NCBI GenBank assembly: GCA_030674185.1
Contig: JAPXFY010000022.1
Span: 46,418,398 to 46,482,397 of the forward strand
Length of the DNA: 64,000 bases
Source of the DNA: Monoplex corrugatus
Lineage: Eukaryota > Mollusca > Gastropoda > Littorinimorpha > Ranellidae
Reading direction: 5' to 3'
A program made the position numbers and the translations under genes. Under the pieces are notes generated by a model. That model made no database searches and had not been told where the DNA came from. It saw only the letters and a list, made by a program, of their open reading frames with translations. Position 1 is the first letter of the stretch; each line of letters begins with the position of its first letter. Below, one piece after another: positions 1 through 11,789 of the stretch.

Positions 1-2
1 AT

Positions 3-372
3 TCAAGCATAACTGAGGACATCAAAACATATAAACCAGCCTAAATAAATCATCTAAAAATAGTAAAACTGCTTCTGCACACATTTCCTTGAAGCTGAAA
101 ATGCAGTTAACACAATCATATACCCAATGATCAATCCTAAGGGAAAATATCTAAGACTTTAGAGAGCACATACAGATGAATGGGTCAGCAAGGCAGAAAA
201 TGATAGGAAGAAATGACATAAAGCAAAGAAACAAGGCGGAAACAAAAAGAGTGACAGAATTGAGAAAAGAAAAAATTCCTAGCACAGAATTTCCAGAAGG
301 TGGGGATACTAATTACTATTTATACTCAAATACTCAAAGAGCCCCTGGCATCCCAGGGGTCTTTTAATTGAA
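3..372 (-). repeat. Interspersed repeat family A, copy 1
   Basis: A copy, minus orientation, of a roughly 540-bp interspersed repeat also found at 12585-13210, 25862-26405, 30868-31392, 38062-38285 and 46983-47092. Shared landmarks are a CCCCTGG..CCAGGGG end followed by CTCTTTCAG, and the phrase AGAATTTCCAGAAGGTGG. It has no coding capacity. The 3' end of complete copies resembles a LINE/SINE tail. Confidence 0.7.
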
Positions 373-423
373 AATACATAATGATGATATGATACTACTA
401 TTACTATTACTACTACTACTACT

Positions 424-1600
424 TGGCCCCAACCCTCTTTGGAATCTTCTTCGCTCTCCTCCTGAGGCATGCGTTCAGCACAGCGCAAGAAGGGATCCAC
501 CTGCGGACCAGATCAGATGGCAGGCTCTTCAACCTCGCCCGCCTCAGAGCAAGGACAAAGGTCCGTGAAGCCCTCATCAGAGACATGCTATTTGCCGACG
601 ATGCCGCAGTTGTGACCCATACTCAGCGGGACTTGCAGTCACTAATGGACCGCTTCTCCCAGGCCTGCAAAGATTTTGGTCTGACCATCAGTCTTAAGAA
701 GACAAACGTCCTGGGCCAAGACACGCCATCTCCACCAGCCATCACCATTGATGATTACGAGCTTGAAGCCGTCCATCAATTCATATATCTTGGGTCCACC
801 ATCACCGATAAACTCTCCCTTGACACAGAGGTCGACAAGAGGATCGGGAAGGCAGCCACAACACTAGCCTGCCTCACAAAAGGGTGTGGACAAATCCCAA
901 GCTGACCACAAAGACAAAGATGGCTGTATACAACGCCTGTGTCCTCAGCACCTTGCTGTATGGCAGCGAGGCATGGACCACGCATGCTCATCAGGAGAAA
1001 AGGCTCAATACCTTCCACCTGAGAAGCCTACGGCGCATACTTGGCATTTCCTGGCAAGACAAGGTGACCAACACCGAAGTCCTAACCTGCGCTGGCCTCC
1101 CAACCATGCATACCATGCTGAGACAGCGTTGGCTGCGCTGGTTGGGCCACGTTCGCCGCATGGAAGATGGTCGCATCCCAAAAGACATCCTTTATGGTGA
1201 GCTTGCCACAGGGCAGAAAAACATTGGCCACCCACAGCTGAGATACAAAGACGTTTGCAAGCGTGACATGAAGGCGCTTGAGATCAACACTGAGTCCTGG
1301 GAGGACCTCGCAGACGACCACAACAGCTGGAGAACTACTCTCAAGAAACAGCTGCGGATTGGTGAGGACAAACTGTCAGCTGCTGCAGCAGAAAAGCAAG
1401 TTCACAGAAAAGGAATGACAGCCAACAGACCAGCATCAGCATACACATGCGACCGCTGCGACAGAGACTGCCTCTCTCGCATTGGTCTGTACAGTCACAG
1501 GCGACGCTGCTTGGACCAAGCAGACAGCCCATCTAGACATCAGAACGGATGTACTTTGTTCATGGTCAGTCATGACCAAAGGAGGCCTACTACTACTAAT
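424..1600 (+). pseudogene. 5'-truncated RTE-like LINE reverse transcriptase, C-terminal part
   Basis: Begins inside the reverse-transcriptase palm at LAPTLFGIFFALLLRHAF, has the catalytic box as F-A-D-D-A-A at about 594, then thumb and C-terminal regions (LLYGSEAWTTHAHQEKRLNT, RWLRWLGHVRRMEDGRIPK) and a terminal C-x2-C...H-x4-C zinc-binding motif around 1449-1510. The frame changes by one base near 880 (KGCGQIPS in one frame, KRVWTNPKLT in the other), so the copy is broken. A (TAC/TAT)n tract abuts the truncated 5' end at 390-423 and another, TACTACTACTAATAATAAT, follows the 3' end, consistent with insertion into or spread with a trinucleotide repeat. Family naming beyond non-LTR retrotransposon is tentative. 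Confidence 0.85.
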
Positions 1601-1685
1601 AATAATGAACAAATAGTCTGCACTATAATGAGCTTGTGTGTTAGACTAGAGTCTAAATTTATAAAACATAACTGTATTAACAATG

Positions 1686-2174
1686 TTGTGGATCGTGTGT
1701 GGCAGTAGTAGTCTTATGATATGTGCTCATGCGTTCGTAAGAATATACGTGTGCACATGCACATTTGTTTGTTTTTGAGCTCTCCGATCTGATGATTAAA
1801 AAGATTTAGCAATGGTAAACAGTTTTCTCCACAAAGTTACACATTCAGATTAAAAAGATTTAGCAATGGTAAACAGTTTTCTCCACAAAGTTACACAAAC
1901 ACCAGCTGCACACACAGCAGAGGCATTTCATCCCGGGGTTTCGGCACCAAAAATTACCTTCAAAAACACACTGAACATAACAGAAGTCACAATACTTAAA
2001 CTTGGACCAAATAAAAAAACAACCACCATAGAAAACTGTTCACTGTTGCTAAATCTTTTTAATCTTCAAATTGGAGAGCTCAAAAACAAACAAATGTGCA
2101 TGCGCACACGTACATTCATATGCACGCACGAGCACACATCGCAAGACTGTACTACTGCCACACATGATCCACAA
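1686..2174. repeat. Long inverted repeat with duplicated inner arm
   Basis: The left arm 1686-1835 is the reverse complement, with scattered mismatches, of the right arm 2030-2174. The inner 50 bases of the left arm (GATTTAGCAATGGTAAACAG region) are repeated directly at 1850-1896. The spacer of about 130 bases shows no coding signal. It could fold into a large hairpin; it may be a foldback or MITE-like element or a local inverted duplication. Confidence 0.75.
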
Positions 2175-2179
2175 CAAAC

Positions 2180-3103
2180 AATGAACAAATGCACACGTTG
2201 TTCTAATGTTCATTATGACAGACACAGCAGTCAAGTCATAACACATATGTCAGACTTCCAATTAGAACTAGAAGGCCCTGAGTTCGTTCGATTTGCCCAG
2301 ACACCTGCATCTAATGGTAAAGAGTGGAAACTTTTGTGATCTCCCAGGTTAACGTGTGCAAACCTGCCACTGCCTAGACATCTTCATGTGTATGTATATT
2401 ATGCATGTACAATAACAAATAATACAAAACATGGTAACAATCCTGCGAGTCTACTTCCAGTATGCATGCCCATCAGAGACAGAAACTGCGCAACAGCATT
2501 GTGGAATGTGGTCAACTCGCCTAACATCTCAAGTTCTCCGGGCTCTAAAGATAATGAGTATGGTTTGCACTAGAATCAGCTTACATGTAACTTGTAAGAG
2601 TCTTGAAAAATAAATCATGCACAATAATGATAATGAACAAATGGTTAACACTAGAGTCACCTTGGTTTTTCCTTGGTTATCTAGCTATCACAGTTCAAAT
2701 ATATTATAGCAAATTTTGATACCTATCTACCTTGGCAATTACTGAATAGTTACTATCACAATTTCTGAATAAATTCTACCTATAAAAATCAATAATGCAA
2801 AATATTATTTGAGATTGTAGGCTAACACCCCAACTTTGCCATGTTCTGTATGAAATAACAATATCATTACCTAGTATTATTATTGTTAATTCTTAACATC
2901 ATTACTAAACATCAATATAATTGTGCTGTACTGTATAAATCATACCATTACCAGTCTCTACTCTCTATGTAAAAACAAAGCTCTTAGAAATCTCACTATT
3001 GGTTTATTACTACACAGTACAGTGTGTCAGTACAATATAAATCGATCTGAATGAACGAATGATACGAGATGAGTGAGTGGTGAGTGGTGTGGTGTGTGGT
3101 GGT

Positions 3104-3165
<62 letters not shown>

Positions 3166-4149
3166 ATCAATAACTGAAAGGCGTTTTCTATCTCATATGT
3201 GTGGTGCTATAGGGTAGCCTATTCATTTATATAACTTTTTGTTTATGATTTGGTTTATTTAGGCTATTTATAATTTTATTTTATAAAATACATTTGTCTA
3301 AATTTTACATCCATTCATTTGTCTAAATTTTATAAGAACCTAATAACCTACAAACATAGACAATCCAATTCATTAAGAATCTCGAACAGAATAATGTAAC
3401 GTGCACTTTGTCTAACTTGACATTACACAGTCACAGTGCATACACACAAACTAACGAAGTGAACACATGACGCATGACGTGTTACGGTACACACACACAC
3501 ACACTCACACTGTGACAGTGACACACACAGTGACACACACAGCGACACACACACACAATAACAAAGCGTAACGGACGTATCGTTATCATTTTTCTACCTT
3601 ACAAGATATAACCAACTTACTCCACTGTGCAGACGATACACGCGAATACGGTCACCACAATGACAAAACACGCACTTGCCCAATTCATGGTTATAACTGA
3701 ACTACGACAGAATCTTGTGTTCGTCTGCTGCAAGCAGCGTGTCAAAACAGAGCACTTCACTAGTTAAAATGGACAACTTGAAGACTACGTCTACTGTCGT
3801 CACAAACACTGATAATGTACACGGATCAGCGATGCTAAAATACACCCATACTTCCTAAGATAACCTATCACACTCTCAAAACAATATCACGCATATTGGA
3901 CTTTGTCTTCGCAGGATGTCAGAAGGCATCGGCCTTTTTCCTTATGCAAACTATTCATCGTGTTTTCGACGAAATAAATCACGTCATTCATATTATAATA
4001 GAAAAAGAAAAGGGCTGAACAGCAAATAAAGTATGTATTTCGTTAATTTTTACATTGTTAAAAAATGAAAATATATGTTTAATCAGATTTTGTGTCAGAT
4101 GAATTTATAAGTTATTAAATTATTCCGTGACTGCCTACTAGTTTTACTT
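2180..4149. other. Non-coding stretch with (GT)n at 3066-3164 and (AC)n at 3491-3556
   Basis: AT-rich, with no reading frame that resembles a protein. It holds a long GT microsatellite, a short AC/ACACAGTG array, and a degenerate repeat of the 1600-1660 sequence around 2540-2660. The last kilobase is presumably the promoter and 5' UTR side of DCTPP1, but I see no clear TATA box or other promoter element. Confidence 0.6.
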
Positions 4150-4269
4150 TTGGACAAAACTGTAACCCAGGAAGCAAAATACATCGTCTTGCGCGCGCGC
4201 AAATCGCAGGCACGTGTGTGTGTTGTTGACAGCGGTTCAGTTTATAAAGATCTTGTTCTAAGTTACGCA

Positions 4270-4382
4270 ATGGCAGACTGCGGCAGCCCTCCGACTAAAT
4301 CTGCGAAGCTTGAGGACAGTTCCGAGAATGGCCCAAAGAAGTCAAATTTCAAGTTTACGGAGGGATTGACGTTGGAACAAAT
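4270..4382 (+). CDS. DCTPP1: dCTP pyrophosphatase 1, exon 1
   Basis: First coding exon of an all-alpha NTP pyrophosphatase of the MazG/DCTPP1 family, which hydrolyses dCTP and modified dCTPs to the monophosphate plus pyrophosphate and so cleans the nucleotide pool. It encodes residues 1-37 plus two bases of codon 38, beginning MADCGSPPTK and ending FTEGLTLEQ. The start is the ATG at 4270; the N-terminal tail is Ser/Lys-rich and poorly conserved, as in relatives, and FxFxxxLTLEQI matches the start of the conserved fold. The donor is GT at 4383, phase 2. An upstream in-frame ATG at 4150 would add 40 residues unlike the family, so I did not use it. Joined with 10307-10417, 14262-14296 and 15278-15465, the gene gives 148 residues, near the usual 140-170. 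Intron 1 is 5.9 kb and full of repeats. Confidence 0.9.
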
Positions 4383-4534
4383 GTGTGTAAACTGTCGTTA
4401 TCAATTTCATTTTCTTCTTATTTTTCTTTCAATTCATGTTACCTGTTCTCCGTCAAGATTGTCAGGCCATATCTGGTGATGACTGTGGCCTTGCTTTCCA
4501 GTTCCTGCGTGCTGAAATGGAACTTGGGTGATCA

Positions 4535-5060
4535 AAAATGAATTTGGAGTTTATTCAAGAGGGACTCATTGCACTCAGACTAAATTAACTCACTAATTCG
4601 GTTGCGCTCCGCCCAAATCTGCCAGCAGCTATCTGGCAGACTCCCTGAGCCTGTCCTAAACACAGTGCACTGGCAAGTTCTTGAAATAGAAAAGGGGAGA
4701 GAAGAGTTGTAGAACTTAGCCAGTAGCACCAGGGGACAGGGGAGGGACCCCCAGTATGTGAGGATGGTCCTATTGAGGTACAGGACTCGGCAGTGCACAA
4801 CCCCAAAGAGACCTCACCTGCGTTGAAATGAAAGGGGATTGCAAGGGGGAGACAGGACATGTGAAACATGATGCTGACACCACCAAATGATTGGAGTATT
4901 AACCCTTTGAGTTTGACTCCTGCTATCCACCACCTGCAAAAACCCTTTGACAATGCAGGATGCTGGTGGACAGGATATGGGAGTCAAAGGGTTAAGGTGG
5001 CCATAAACAAGCCAGTCATTATGGTGCAGGCTAGGAATAATTCAAGATAAGCAAACAAAA
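4535..5060 (+). repeat. Interspersed repeat family C carrying a MITE
   Basis: Shares an extended diverged match with 62330-62640 (AAATCTGCCAGCA, ACTCCCTGAG, TTCTTGAAAT, ATGATTG, then AAACA-GCCAG) and a weaker one near 55770-55875. The copy here is interrupted by the TTAA-bounded element at 4899-4995, which the copy at 62330 lacks. It lies in DCTPP1 intron 1 and has no coding capacity. Confidence 0.6.
4899..4995. mobile_element. TTAA-bounded palindromic MITE (piggyBac-like ends)
   Basis: Starts TTAACCCTTTGA and ends TCAAAGGGTTAA, with inner arm pieces CCACCAGC/GCTGGTGG-like. The TTAA duplication and CCCTTTGA terminus are what piggyBac-group non-autonomous elements show. It is absent from the paralogous family C copy at 62330-62640, which supports a real insertion. 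Confidence 0.7.
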
Positions 5061-5500
5061 CTAACATGAAAATGTGGCCTGCCTGACGACTGACCCCTGA
5101 TCCCTGCTTTATCAGCACAGCACTCTAATCAACTGATTATTATGGAGCAGAATATATACTGGTTCTTAACTAGCCATACCATTCTCAGTTGGACCGGAAA
5201 GTCGAAGTGAATGTCTCGAACTTTGGAAGGAGATGAAAAACAAGTTAGACCCATGTGCTGTCTAGCCTGCGCATGTTAAAGATCCCATGTAAGTTGAAAA
5301 TCGTGAAGAGCAGGGCGTTTAACCAACTTCCCTGTTATAATATATAGAAGAGATAGGTTGATTTCCCCGGTCCTGCCTATTGAAGGCCTATTAGCCTTCT
5401 TGCCTTTCTGAAGTCTTGGTCAGAACAATAAACAGGTAAGTAAATAAATAAACAGATTTTAAAAATGGATGGCACTACACTGTGGCAATGCATTCTCAAC
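5060..5500. other. Intron sequence without recognised element
   Basis: Part of DCTPP1 intron 1 between repeat family C and the 38-bp array. It contains a GTTAAAGATCCCATGTAAG phrase reminiscent of invertebrate SINE tails, but too little to call. Confidence 0.4.
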
Positions 5501-7222
5501 GTGGTAAATCCATTATGACAAAAAGAGATAGGTAGCACATGGTAAATCCATTGTGACAAAAAGAGATAGGTTTCACATGGTAAATCCATTGTGACAAAAA
5601 GGAATAGGTTTCACACGGTAAATTCATTGTGACAAAAAGAGATAGGTTTCACATGGTAAATCCATTGTGACAAAAAGAAATAGGTTTTACATGGTAAATC
5701 CATTGTGACAAAAAGAAACAGGATTCACATGGTAAATCCATTATGACAACAACAAAAAAAGGATTCACATGGTAAATCCATTATGATCAAAAGAGGTTTC
5801 ACATGGTAAATCCATTGTGACAAAACAAAAGAAAAAAGGATTCACATGGCAAATCCATTATGACAAAAAGAAATGGGTTTCACATGGTAAATCCATTATG
5901 ACAAAAAGAGGTTTCACAAGGTAAATCCATTGTGACAAAAAGAAATAGGTTTCACATGGTAAATCCATCATGACAAAAAGAGGTTTCACAAGGTAAATCC
6001 ATTGTGACAAAAAGATGTAGGTTTCACATGGTAAACTTATTGTGACAAAAAGAAATAGGTTTCACATGGTAAATCCATTATGACAAAAAGAAGTAGTTTT
6101 CACATGGTAAATCCATTATGACAAAAAGAAATAGGTTTCACATGGTAAATCCGTTGTGACAAATAGAAATAGGTTCCACATGGTAAATCCATTGTGACAA
6201 ATTGAAATAGGTTTCACATGGTAAATCCGTTCTGACAAATTGAAATAGGTTTCACATGGTAAATCCATTGTGACAAAAAGAAATAGGTTTCACATGGTAA
6301 ATCCTTTGTAACAAAAAGAAATAGGTTCCACATGGTAAATCCATGTGACAAAAAGAGATAGGTTTCATAAGGTAAACCCATTGTGACAAAAAGAAATAGG
6401 GTTTACATGATAAATCCATTGACTGATGAGACAAAATGAAATAGGTTTCACATGGTAAATCCATTATGACAAAAAGAAGTAGGTTTCACATGGTAAATCT
6501 ATTATGACAAAATGAAATAGGTTTCACATGGTAAATCCGTTGTGACAAAAAGAAATAGGTTCCACATGGTAAATCCACTGACTGATTCAGTGATTGAGAC
6601 AAAAAGAAATAGGTTTCACATGGTAAATCCTTTGTTACAAAAAGAAACAGGTTTCATATGGTAAATCCATTGTTACAAAAAGAAATAGGTTTCACAAGGT
6701 AAATCCTTTGACTGATTGAGACAAAAAGAAATAGGTTTCACATGGTAAATCCATTGACTGATCGAGACAAAAAGAAATAGGTTTCAAATGGTAAATCCAT
6801 TGACTAATTGAGACAAAAAGAAATAGGTTTCACATGGTAAATCCATTGAGACAAAAAGAAATAGGTTTCACATGGTAAATCCATTAACTGATTCAGTGAT
6901 TGAGACAAAGAGAAATAGGTTTCACACGATAAATCCTTTGTTACAAAAAGAAACAGGTTTCACATGGTAAATCCATTGTTACAAAAAGAAACAGGTTTCA
7001 CATGGTAAATCCTTTGTTACAAAAAGAAATAGATTTCACATGGTAAATCCATTGTTGCAAAAAGAAACAGGTTTCTATGGTACTCGTAAATCCATTGTTA
7101 CAAAAAGAAACAGGTTTCACATGGTAAATCCTTTGTTACAAAAAGAAATAGATTTCACATGGTAAATCCATTGTGACAAAAAGAGATAGGTTTCCAATGG
7201 TAAATCCATTGTAATAAAAAGA
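5500..7222. repeat. Minisatellite, about 38-bp unit
   Basis: About 45 diverged copies of a unit built from TTCACATGGTAAATCCATT, GTGACAAAAAG and AAATAGGT, with length variants such as an inserted GACTGATTGA. It lies wholly in DCTPP1 intron 1. Apparent peptides such as MDLPCETYF on the minus strand are by-products of the repeat. Confidence 0.95.
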
Positions 7223-7299
7223 AATAAGCATGAATATGAGAGGTTCTGTAGTGAACTATGTCGGCATGGCACTGTCTATAACTGTCAATATTACCAGTG

Positions 7300-7359
7300 T
7301 CTCTGGTGGGGGGGGGGGGGGGGTTTGTGTGTGTGTGTATGTGTGAGAAAGAGAGTGTA

Positions 7360-7394
<35 letters not shown>

Positions 7395-7611
7395 ATGTGT
7401 ATGTGTGTGTGCGTGCACATGTGTGTGTGTGCTTGTACACACATAGAAAAAGAGGATGACAACTTGGATAAAGGGTCTTATGCCTGAGTGTACTTTGATT
7501 CAGCATCCTGTTTGTGTGTGTGTTTGATAGAGGGGGGGGGGGGGGGGATGGGGCAATGACAACTTTAGGTCAAGGGTCACAGATGGTAGTGTACCGTAGC
7601 TCAGCATCCTC

Positions 7612-7645
<34 letters not shown>

Positions 7646-7784
7646 ATTGTTAGTTCTGTTCCTGTCAAGTGAAATGAGCATACTTTTGACATGGACTATT
7701 TGCGCTATAGAAGTGAATTTATTATTATGAAATTATGTGTGTGTGTGTGTGTGTGTATAATATATATATATATATATTATATAT

Positions 7785-7816
<32 letters not shown>

Positions 7817-7820
7817 GATA
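7300..7820. repeat. Cluster of (G)n, (GT)n, (GA)n and (TA)n simple repeats
   Basis: Two poly-G runs (about 7309-7323 and 7533-7548), several GT tracts (7324-7440, 7612-7646, 7737-7757) and a TA tract (7757-7817), just upstream of the LINE insertion at 7881. Confidence 0.95.
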
Positions 7821-7880
7821 TGAATGTTTGTATGTATGTATTATGCATACGTGTATGTTTGTATGTATGTATGCTTGATC

Positions 7881-9818
7881 CCTGGGTCACGGAGGAAGTA
7901 CTAAAGCTGAGTGACAAACGCAGAGAACTAAAGCAAAAGAAGAGTACGGATGAAGGAGCTAAAGTATACAGAAAAGCCAACCAACAAGTTGAAGAAGGCA
8001 TGAGGAAAGCAAAGGAAATATGGATTGAAGAACAATGCCAAGATATCGAAGCAAACCTGCAGAAAAATAACAGCAAGAAAGCCTACCAGCTTGTGAAAGG
8101 ACTAACAAGCTCAAAACAAGGCAGAACCACTACCATACAGAACAAAGCAGGGGAATGTCTCACAGAAGATCAAGAGATTCTGCAGAGGTGGACAGAGTAC
8201 TGCTCCGAATTATACACACACACAACAGGAGATCCCAAGGTGCTAGACGTTCCTCCACCAACCAACAACGACAGCTACCCCATCGTGCGAGAAGAAGTTG
8301 AAGCTGCAGTAAAATCATTAAAGAAAGGCAAGTCGGCAGGAGTGGACAACATTCCCTCAGAACTGGTCCAGGCAGGAGGAGAGGCCATGATAGATATGTT
8401 ACTCATCATCTGCAATAAGATCTGGCGGACAGGTCAGTTGCCAACACTTGGACCCAGTCCCTGATTATCACTCTCCCGAAGAAAGGCAATCTACAACTGT
8501 GCCAAAACTACCGTACCATCAGCCTGATCAGCCATCCAAGTAAGGTCATGCTAAAAATCCTTTTGAGTAGACTGAAGCCACAAGCTGAGGAGATAATAAA
8601 AGAAGAGCAGGCAGGTTTCAGACCAGGAAGAAATACCACAGAGCAAATTTTCAACCTCAGATTGCTCTGTGAGAAATACCTGCAACACCAGCAAGGCCTT
8701 TACCATGTCTTCGTGGACTTCAAGAAGGCATTCGACAGAGTTTGGCACGCAGCCTTGCGGGCAACCATGAGGCTGTACAACATCAATGCCAACCTCACCA
8801 GAACCATAGAATGCCTCTACGAAAAGGCGACCAGTGCAGTCTACCATGACAACAACATAGAAGAATGGTTCCGAACCACAGTTGGAGTACGCCAAGGATG
8901 CCTGCTCTCCCCCACTCTCTTTAACATCTTCTTAGAGAGAATAATGGCTGACGCACTTGAAGACCACGAGGGAACAGTCAGCATCGGAGGTAGAACAATC
9001 ACAAACTTACGTTTTGCCGACGACATTGACGGACTAGCTGGGCAAGAGCAAGAGCTAGTCAGCTTGATAAAACATCTTGATGAGGCCTCCACAGCATATG
9101 GCATGCAGATCAGTGCAGAGAAAACCCAGTTGATGACAAATAATACCAATGGCATCAGCACTGACATTACCATAGACAACAAGAAACTTGAGACCGTCCA
9201 TAGATTTAAATATATGGGAGCTATAGTATCAGATGAAGGATCAAAGCCCGAAGTACTTTCCAGGATTGCCCAGACCACAGCTGCAATGACCAAGCTAAAA
9301 GTCATCTGGAACGACAAGAATATCGCAATCGACTCCAAGATCAGACTGATGCGTTCCCTGGTCATGTCAATATTTTTGTATGCATGCGAAACATGGACCA
9401 TACATAACAGCAGACATTGAAAGAAGGATACAGGCAATGGAGATGAGATGCTTCCGCAAACTCCTTGGTATCTCGTACAAAGATCATATAACCAATAAGG
9501 AAGTGAAAACCCGAATCGAAAACGCCATCGGGCCGTATGAAGACCTCCTGACTTCAGTGAAAAGACGCAAACTGAGGTGGTACGGACACGTCACACGATC
9601 ATCTGGACTGGCCGAGACCGTCTTGCAGGGAACAGTTCAGGGAGGGAGATGAAGAGGCAGAGAAAAAGATGGGAAGACACTATCAGAGAGTGGACTGGCC
9701 TTGAATGGAATATCATTCTGCGGAAAGCTGAGGACCGTGAGGAGTGGAGGAAGTTGGTTGCAAAATCTTCAGTGGTGCCCCAGCGGTCAACCAGACTACG
9801 GGACTGATGATGATGATG
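7881..9818 (+). pseudogene. 5'-truncated RTE-like LINE, nearly complete RT, with target duplication
   Basis: Begins DPWVTEEVLKLSDKRRELKQ (linker after the lost endonuclease) and runs through reverse-transcriptase motifs: GKSAGVDNIPSEL, EEQAGFRPGRNTTEQIFNLR, VDFKKAFDRVWH, GVRQGCLLSPTLFNI and the catalytic F-A-D-D-I-D at about 9016. It then has the C-terminal GISYKDHITN, RKLRWYGHVTR and KRWEDTIREWTGLEW segments. At least three frame breaks (near 8450, 9405 and 9650) inactivate it. The 3' end is (GAT)n, as in RTE-type elements. The 10-base sequence ATGCTTGATC occurs immediately before the element (7871-7880) and after it (9819-9828) and is a target-site duplication. It lies sense-oriented in DCTPP1 intron 1. 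Confidence 0.92.
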
Positions 9819-10059
9819 ATGCTTGATCATCTGTCATTGATTGGATGTCATGATCATTTTACAATAAATGACTTACATCAGGAAAGTTGGTTACTCTGTG
9901 TTTTGTCTTAAGTCTAGTGAATTTGATTTTTGTTGTCTTTTTATGTATACATGACAGAGGTCACTTGGCAAAAACAATCGAGCTCCTCTTGGTTCATTAA
10001 ATGCGCATTTGATTCTCATTCTTGAAAAAAATTTAGATGTCGTATTGTAGCATGTAGGC

Positions 10060-10267
10060 CTATTTGCAAATTATATTCCTGAAGTAAGTGACTTGGATTT
10101 AGTAGGTCTATAATAAATTTACATGACATATTGCACCATGTGTTTGCAAATTATCTTCCTGAAGAAAGTGACTTGGATTTAGTATAATAAATTTACATGA
10201 CATATTGCCCATGTGTTTGCAAATTATCTTACTGAAGTAGTCACTGGATTTATTGTAATAGATTTAC
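10060..10267. repeat. Three tandem copies of an ~80-base unit
   Basis: Each copy contains TTTGCAAATTAT, CTGAAG, GTGACTTGGATTTAGTA and AATAAATTTACATGACATATT. The array ends 40 bases before DCTPP1 exon 2. Confidence 0.85.
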
Positions 10268-10306
10268 AGCACTCACAAAAAAAATATTCAAAATTGTGTT
10301 GTGCAG

Positions 10307-10417
10307 ACGAGAAATGCAGGCAAAGTTCATAGATCAGCGGAACTGGGACCAGTTTCACGCCCCACGTAACGTCCTCTTAGCCCTGGTGGGGGAGGTGGGG
10401 GAACTTGCAGAAATCTT
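10307..10417 (+). CDS. DCTPP1: dCTP pyrophosphatase 1, exon 2
   Basis: Second exon, residues 38 (split) to 75 (split), reading REMQAKFIDQ, then RNWDQFHAPRN, then LLALVGEVGELAEI. It carries the first metal-binding pair, E67 and E70 (ExxE), and the W-x-x-F-H-x-P-R-N segment typical of DCTPP1 substrate binding. The acceptor is ...TTGTGTTGTGCAG before 10307; the donor is GTGAGT at 10418. The exon enters with one base completing an Ile codon and leaves with two bases (TT) that make Phe with exon 3. It is too short to stand out as an open frame and was found by family similarity and splice phase. Confidence 0.93.
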
Positions 10418-10586
10418 GTGAGTTCTTTCTTTGATTTTACCTGTTTTGTTCATTTTGTTTTGGAGAATTTGGGGCGTTCCCTTTTTTAAATATTCTGATG
10501 TTTTTTAGTTGCGTTTATGGACATAGCTTTGTCCTCCTATGCCATAGCTATGGTGCTGCATGGTCTGCATTCTCTGTCTTTGTTTC

Positions 10587-10860
10587 AGTTTCAGTTTCAG
10601 TTTCTCAAGATGACGTCTCCCTGCTTGGAATGAATTCCATATGCACTAACGTCACAGGTGCCATGTGATTGATGGAGAAAATCCAGAATGATCACAGCAC
10701 AAGCCTTAAACCTGCACATAAACCTATGAGCTGGCCAGGTCCTGAGGTCCTACCTAGATAGTTCCATAACCCTGAGGTCGCAGGGGAGCAAGATGACAGA
10801 GACCAAGAAGACTAATTGGTCTTCAGTGGGTGGGACCTGGGAAATCAACCTTTCTCTCCA
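10587..10860 (+). mobile_element. SINE-like element with (CAGTTT)n end
   Basis: Begins with repeated CAGTTT, then CTCAAGATGACGTC, GAATGAATTCCATATGCAC, TAACGTCACAGGTGCCATGTG and CACAAGCCTTAAACCTGCAC. Other copies are at 15541-15672 (+), 36738-36916 (-) and 59034-59125 (-), with degenerate ones near 43430-43600 and 62177-62290. Such short, dispersed, non-coding units with a fixed end are most likely SINEs, though I do not see a clear tRNA promoter. Confidence 0.7.
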
Positions 10861-11074
10861 ATGTTTTATACCAAGGCAGCAGGGCAATGACCTGCTCTTC
10901 ACAATGTTCAATTCGGGTCTGAATCATTTTTGTCCCCTTCCAAAGGACTAGACTTCAGTTTGATTTTCAAGTCAAGCTGAGGAGAAAAGTTGAGGCCTCT
11001 ATAGGGAGCAAACCTGGAACCTCAAGTTTAGTTACTGGCAGGCGAACATCTGTACCATTCTGCCACTCTTCTTT

Positions 11075-11335
11075 GGTGGGAATGCATGCTGGGTGTTTTC
11101 ATATTTCTATCAGACGTGACTTACTGGATCTTCAACGCACATATTTGATATTCTGTATGTGAATGTACATCAGAGGGTTTAGACACGGGCAAGTCTGCAT
11201 ACCTGTGGACTCAGGAGATCAGAAAAATCTCCATCCTTCATGTACAAGGTAGACGTGTCTTGGCGTTTGAACCCAGGGCCCTCTAATTGGAAGTGTGATG
11301 CATACCCACTTGACTACAGCATTTTTAAGAGGGTT
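11075..11335 (-). mobile_element. tRNA-derived SINE
   Basis: On the minus strand it reads a tRNA-like head with A-box-like GTCAAGTGGGTATGC and B-box GGGTTCAAACGCC, then ACACGTCTACC...GACTTGCCCGTGTC, then GTGCGTTGAAGATCC, an arrangement common in molluscan SINEs. A second tRNA-like stretch, minus strand at about 10980-11075 (GTGGCAGAATGGTACAG, GAGGTTCCAGG), may be a separate older copy. Confidence 0.6.
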
Positions 11336-11789
11336 TTGTTTTTTAGGGGAGGGGGTTGCTGGTTTTTGATGCACAATTTTCCTGGTGTAATTTGACTCTC
11401 CTTAAAACAAAGTGGGCTTGTTGTTTTTGCAGTTGTGTCATTTTTATGTTATTCAGGAGGGATTTGTATGTCTGTTACAGAAGTGTGCCATCAAGATTCT
11501 CTCAGCTGCAAAAATTATAAAAGTCGCTATTCTGTCATGGTGTATTTTGCTTGGTATCTCATCCTGTCACAATATTATCTGATCCTGTCATACCATGTTT
11601 GATTTCTCATACTGTCGTACCATGCCTAGTATCTCAATATGTCATATATTGCCTGTAATGTTGTGTTGTCATAATATGCTTATTGTCTCGTCCTATTATG
11701 CAGTGCTTATTGTCTAATATATTTCATTATATCCTACTATACCATGCTGTGTTATCTCATCATATCCTACAAGAAGAACGTTAATAAAG

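Noticed and set aside
4150..4479. Single 109-codon frame as a gene of its own
   Set aside because: Its middle is DCTPP1 exon 1; the part after 4382 is intron and the part before 4270 has no family similarity.
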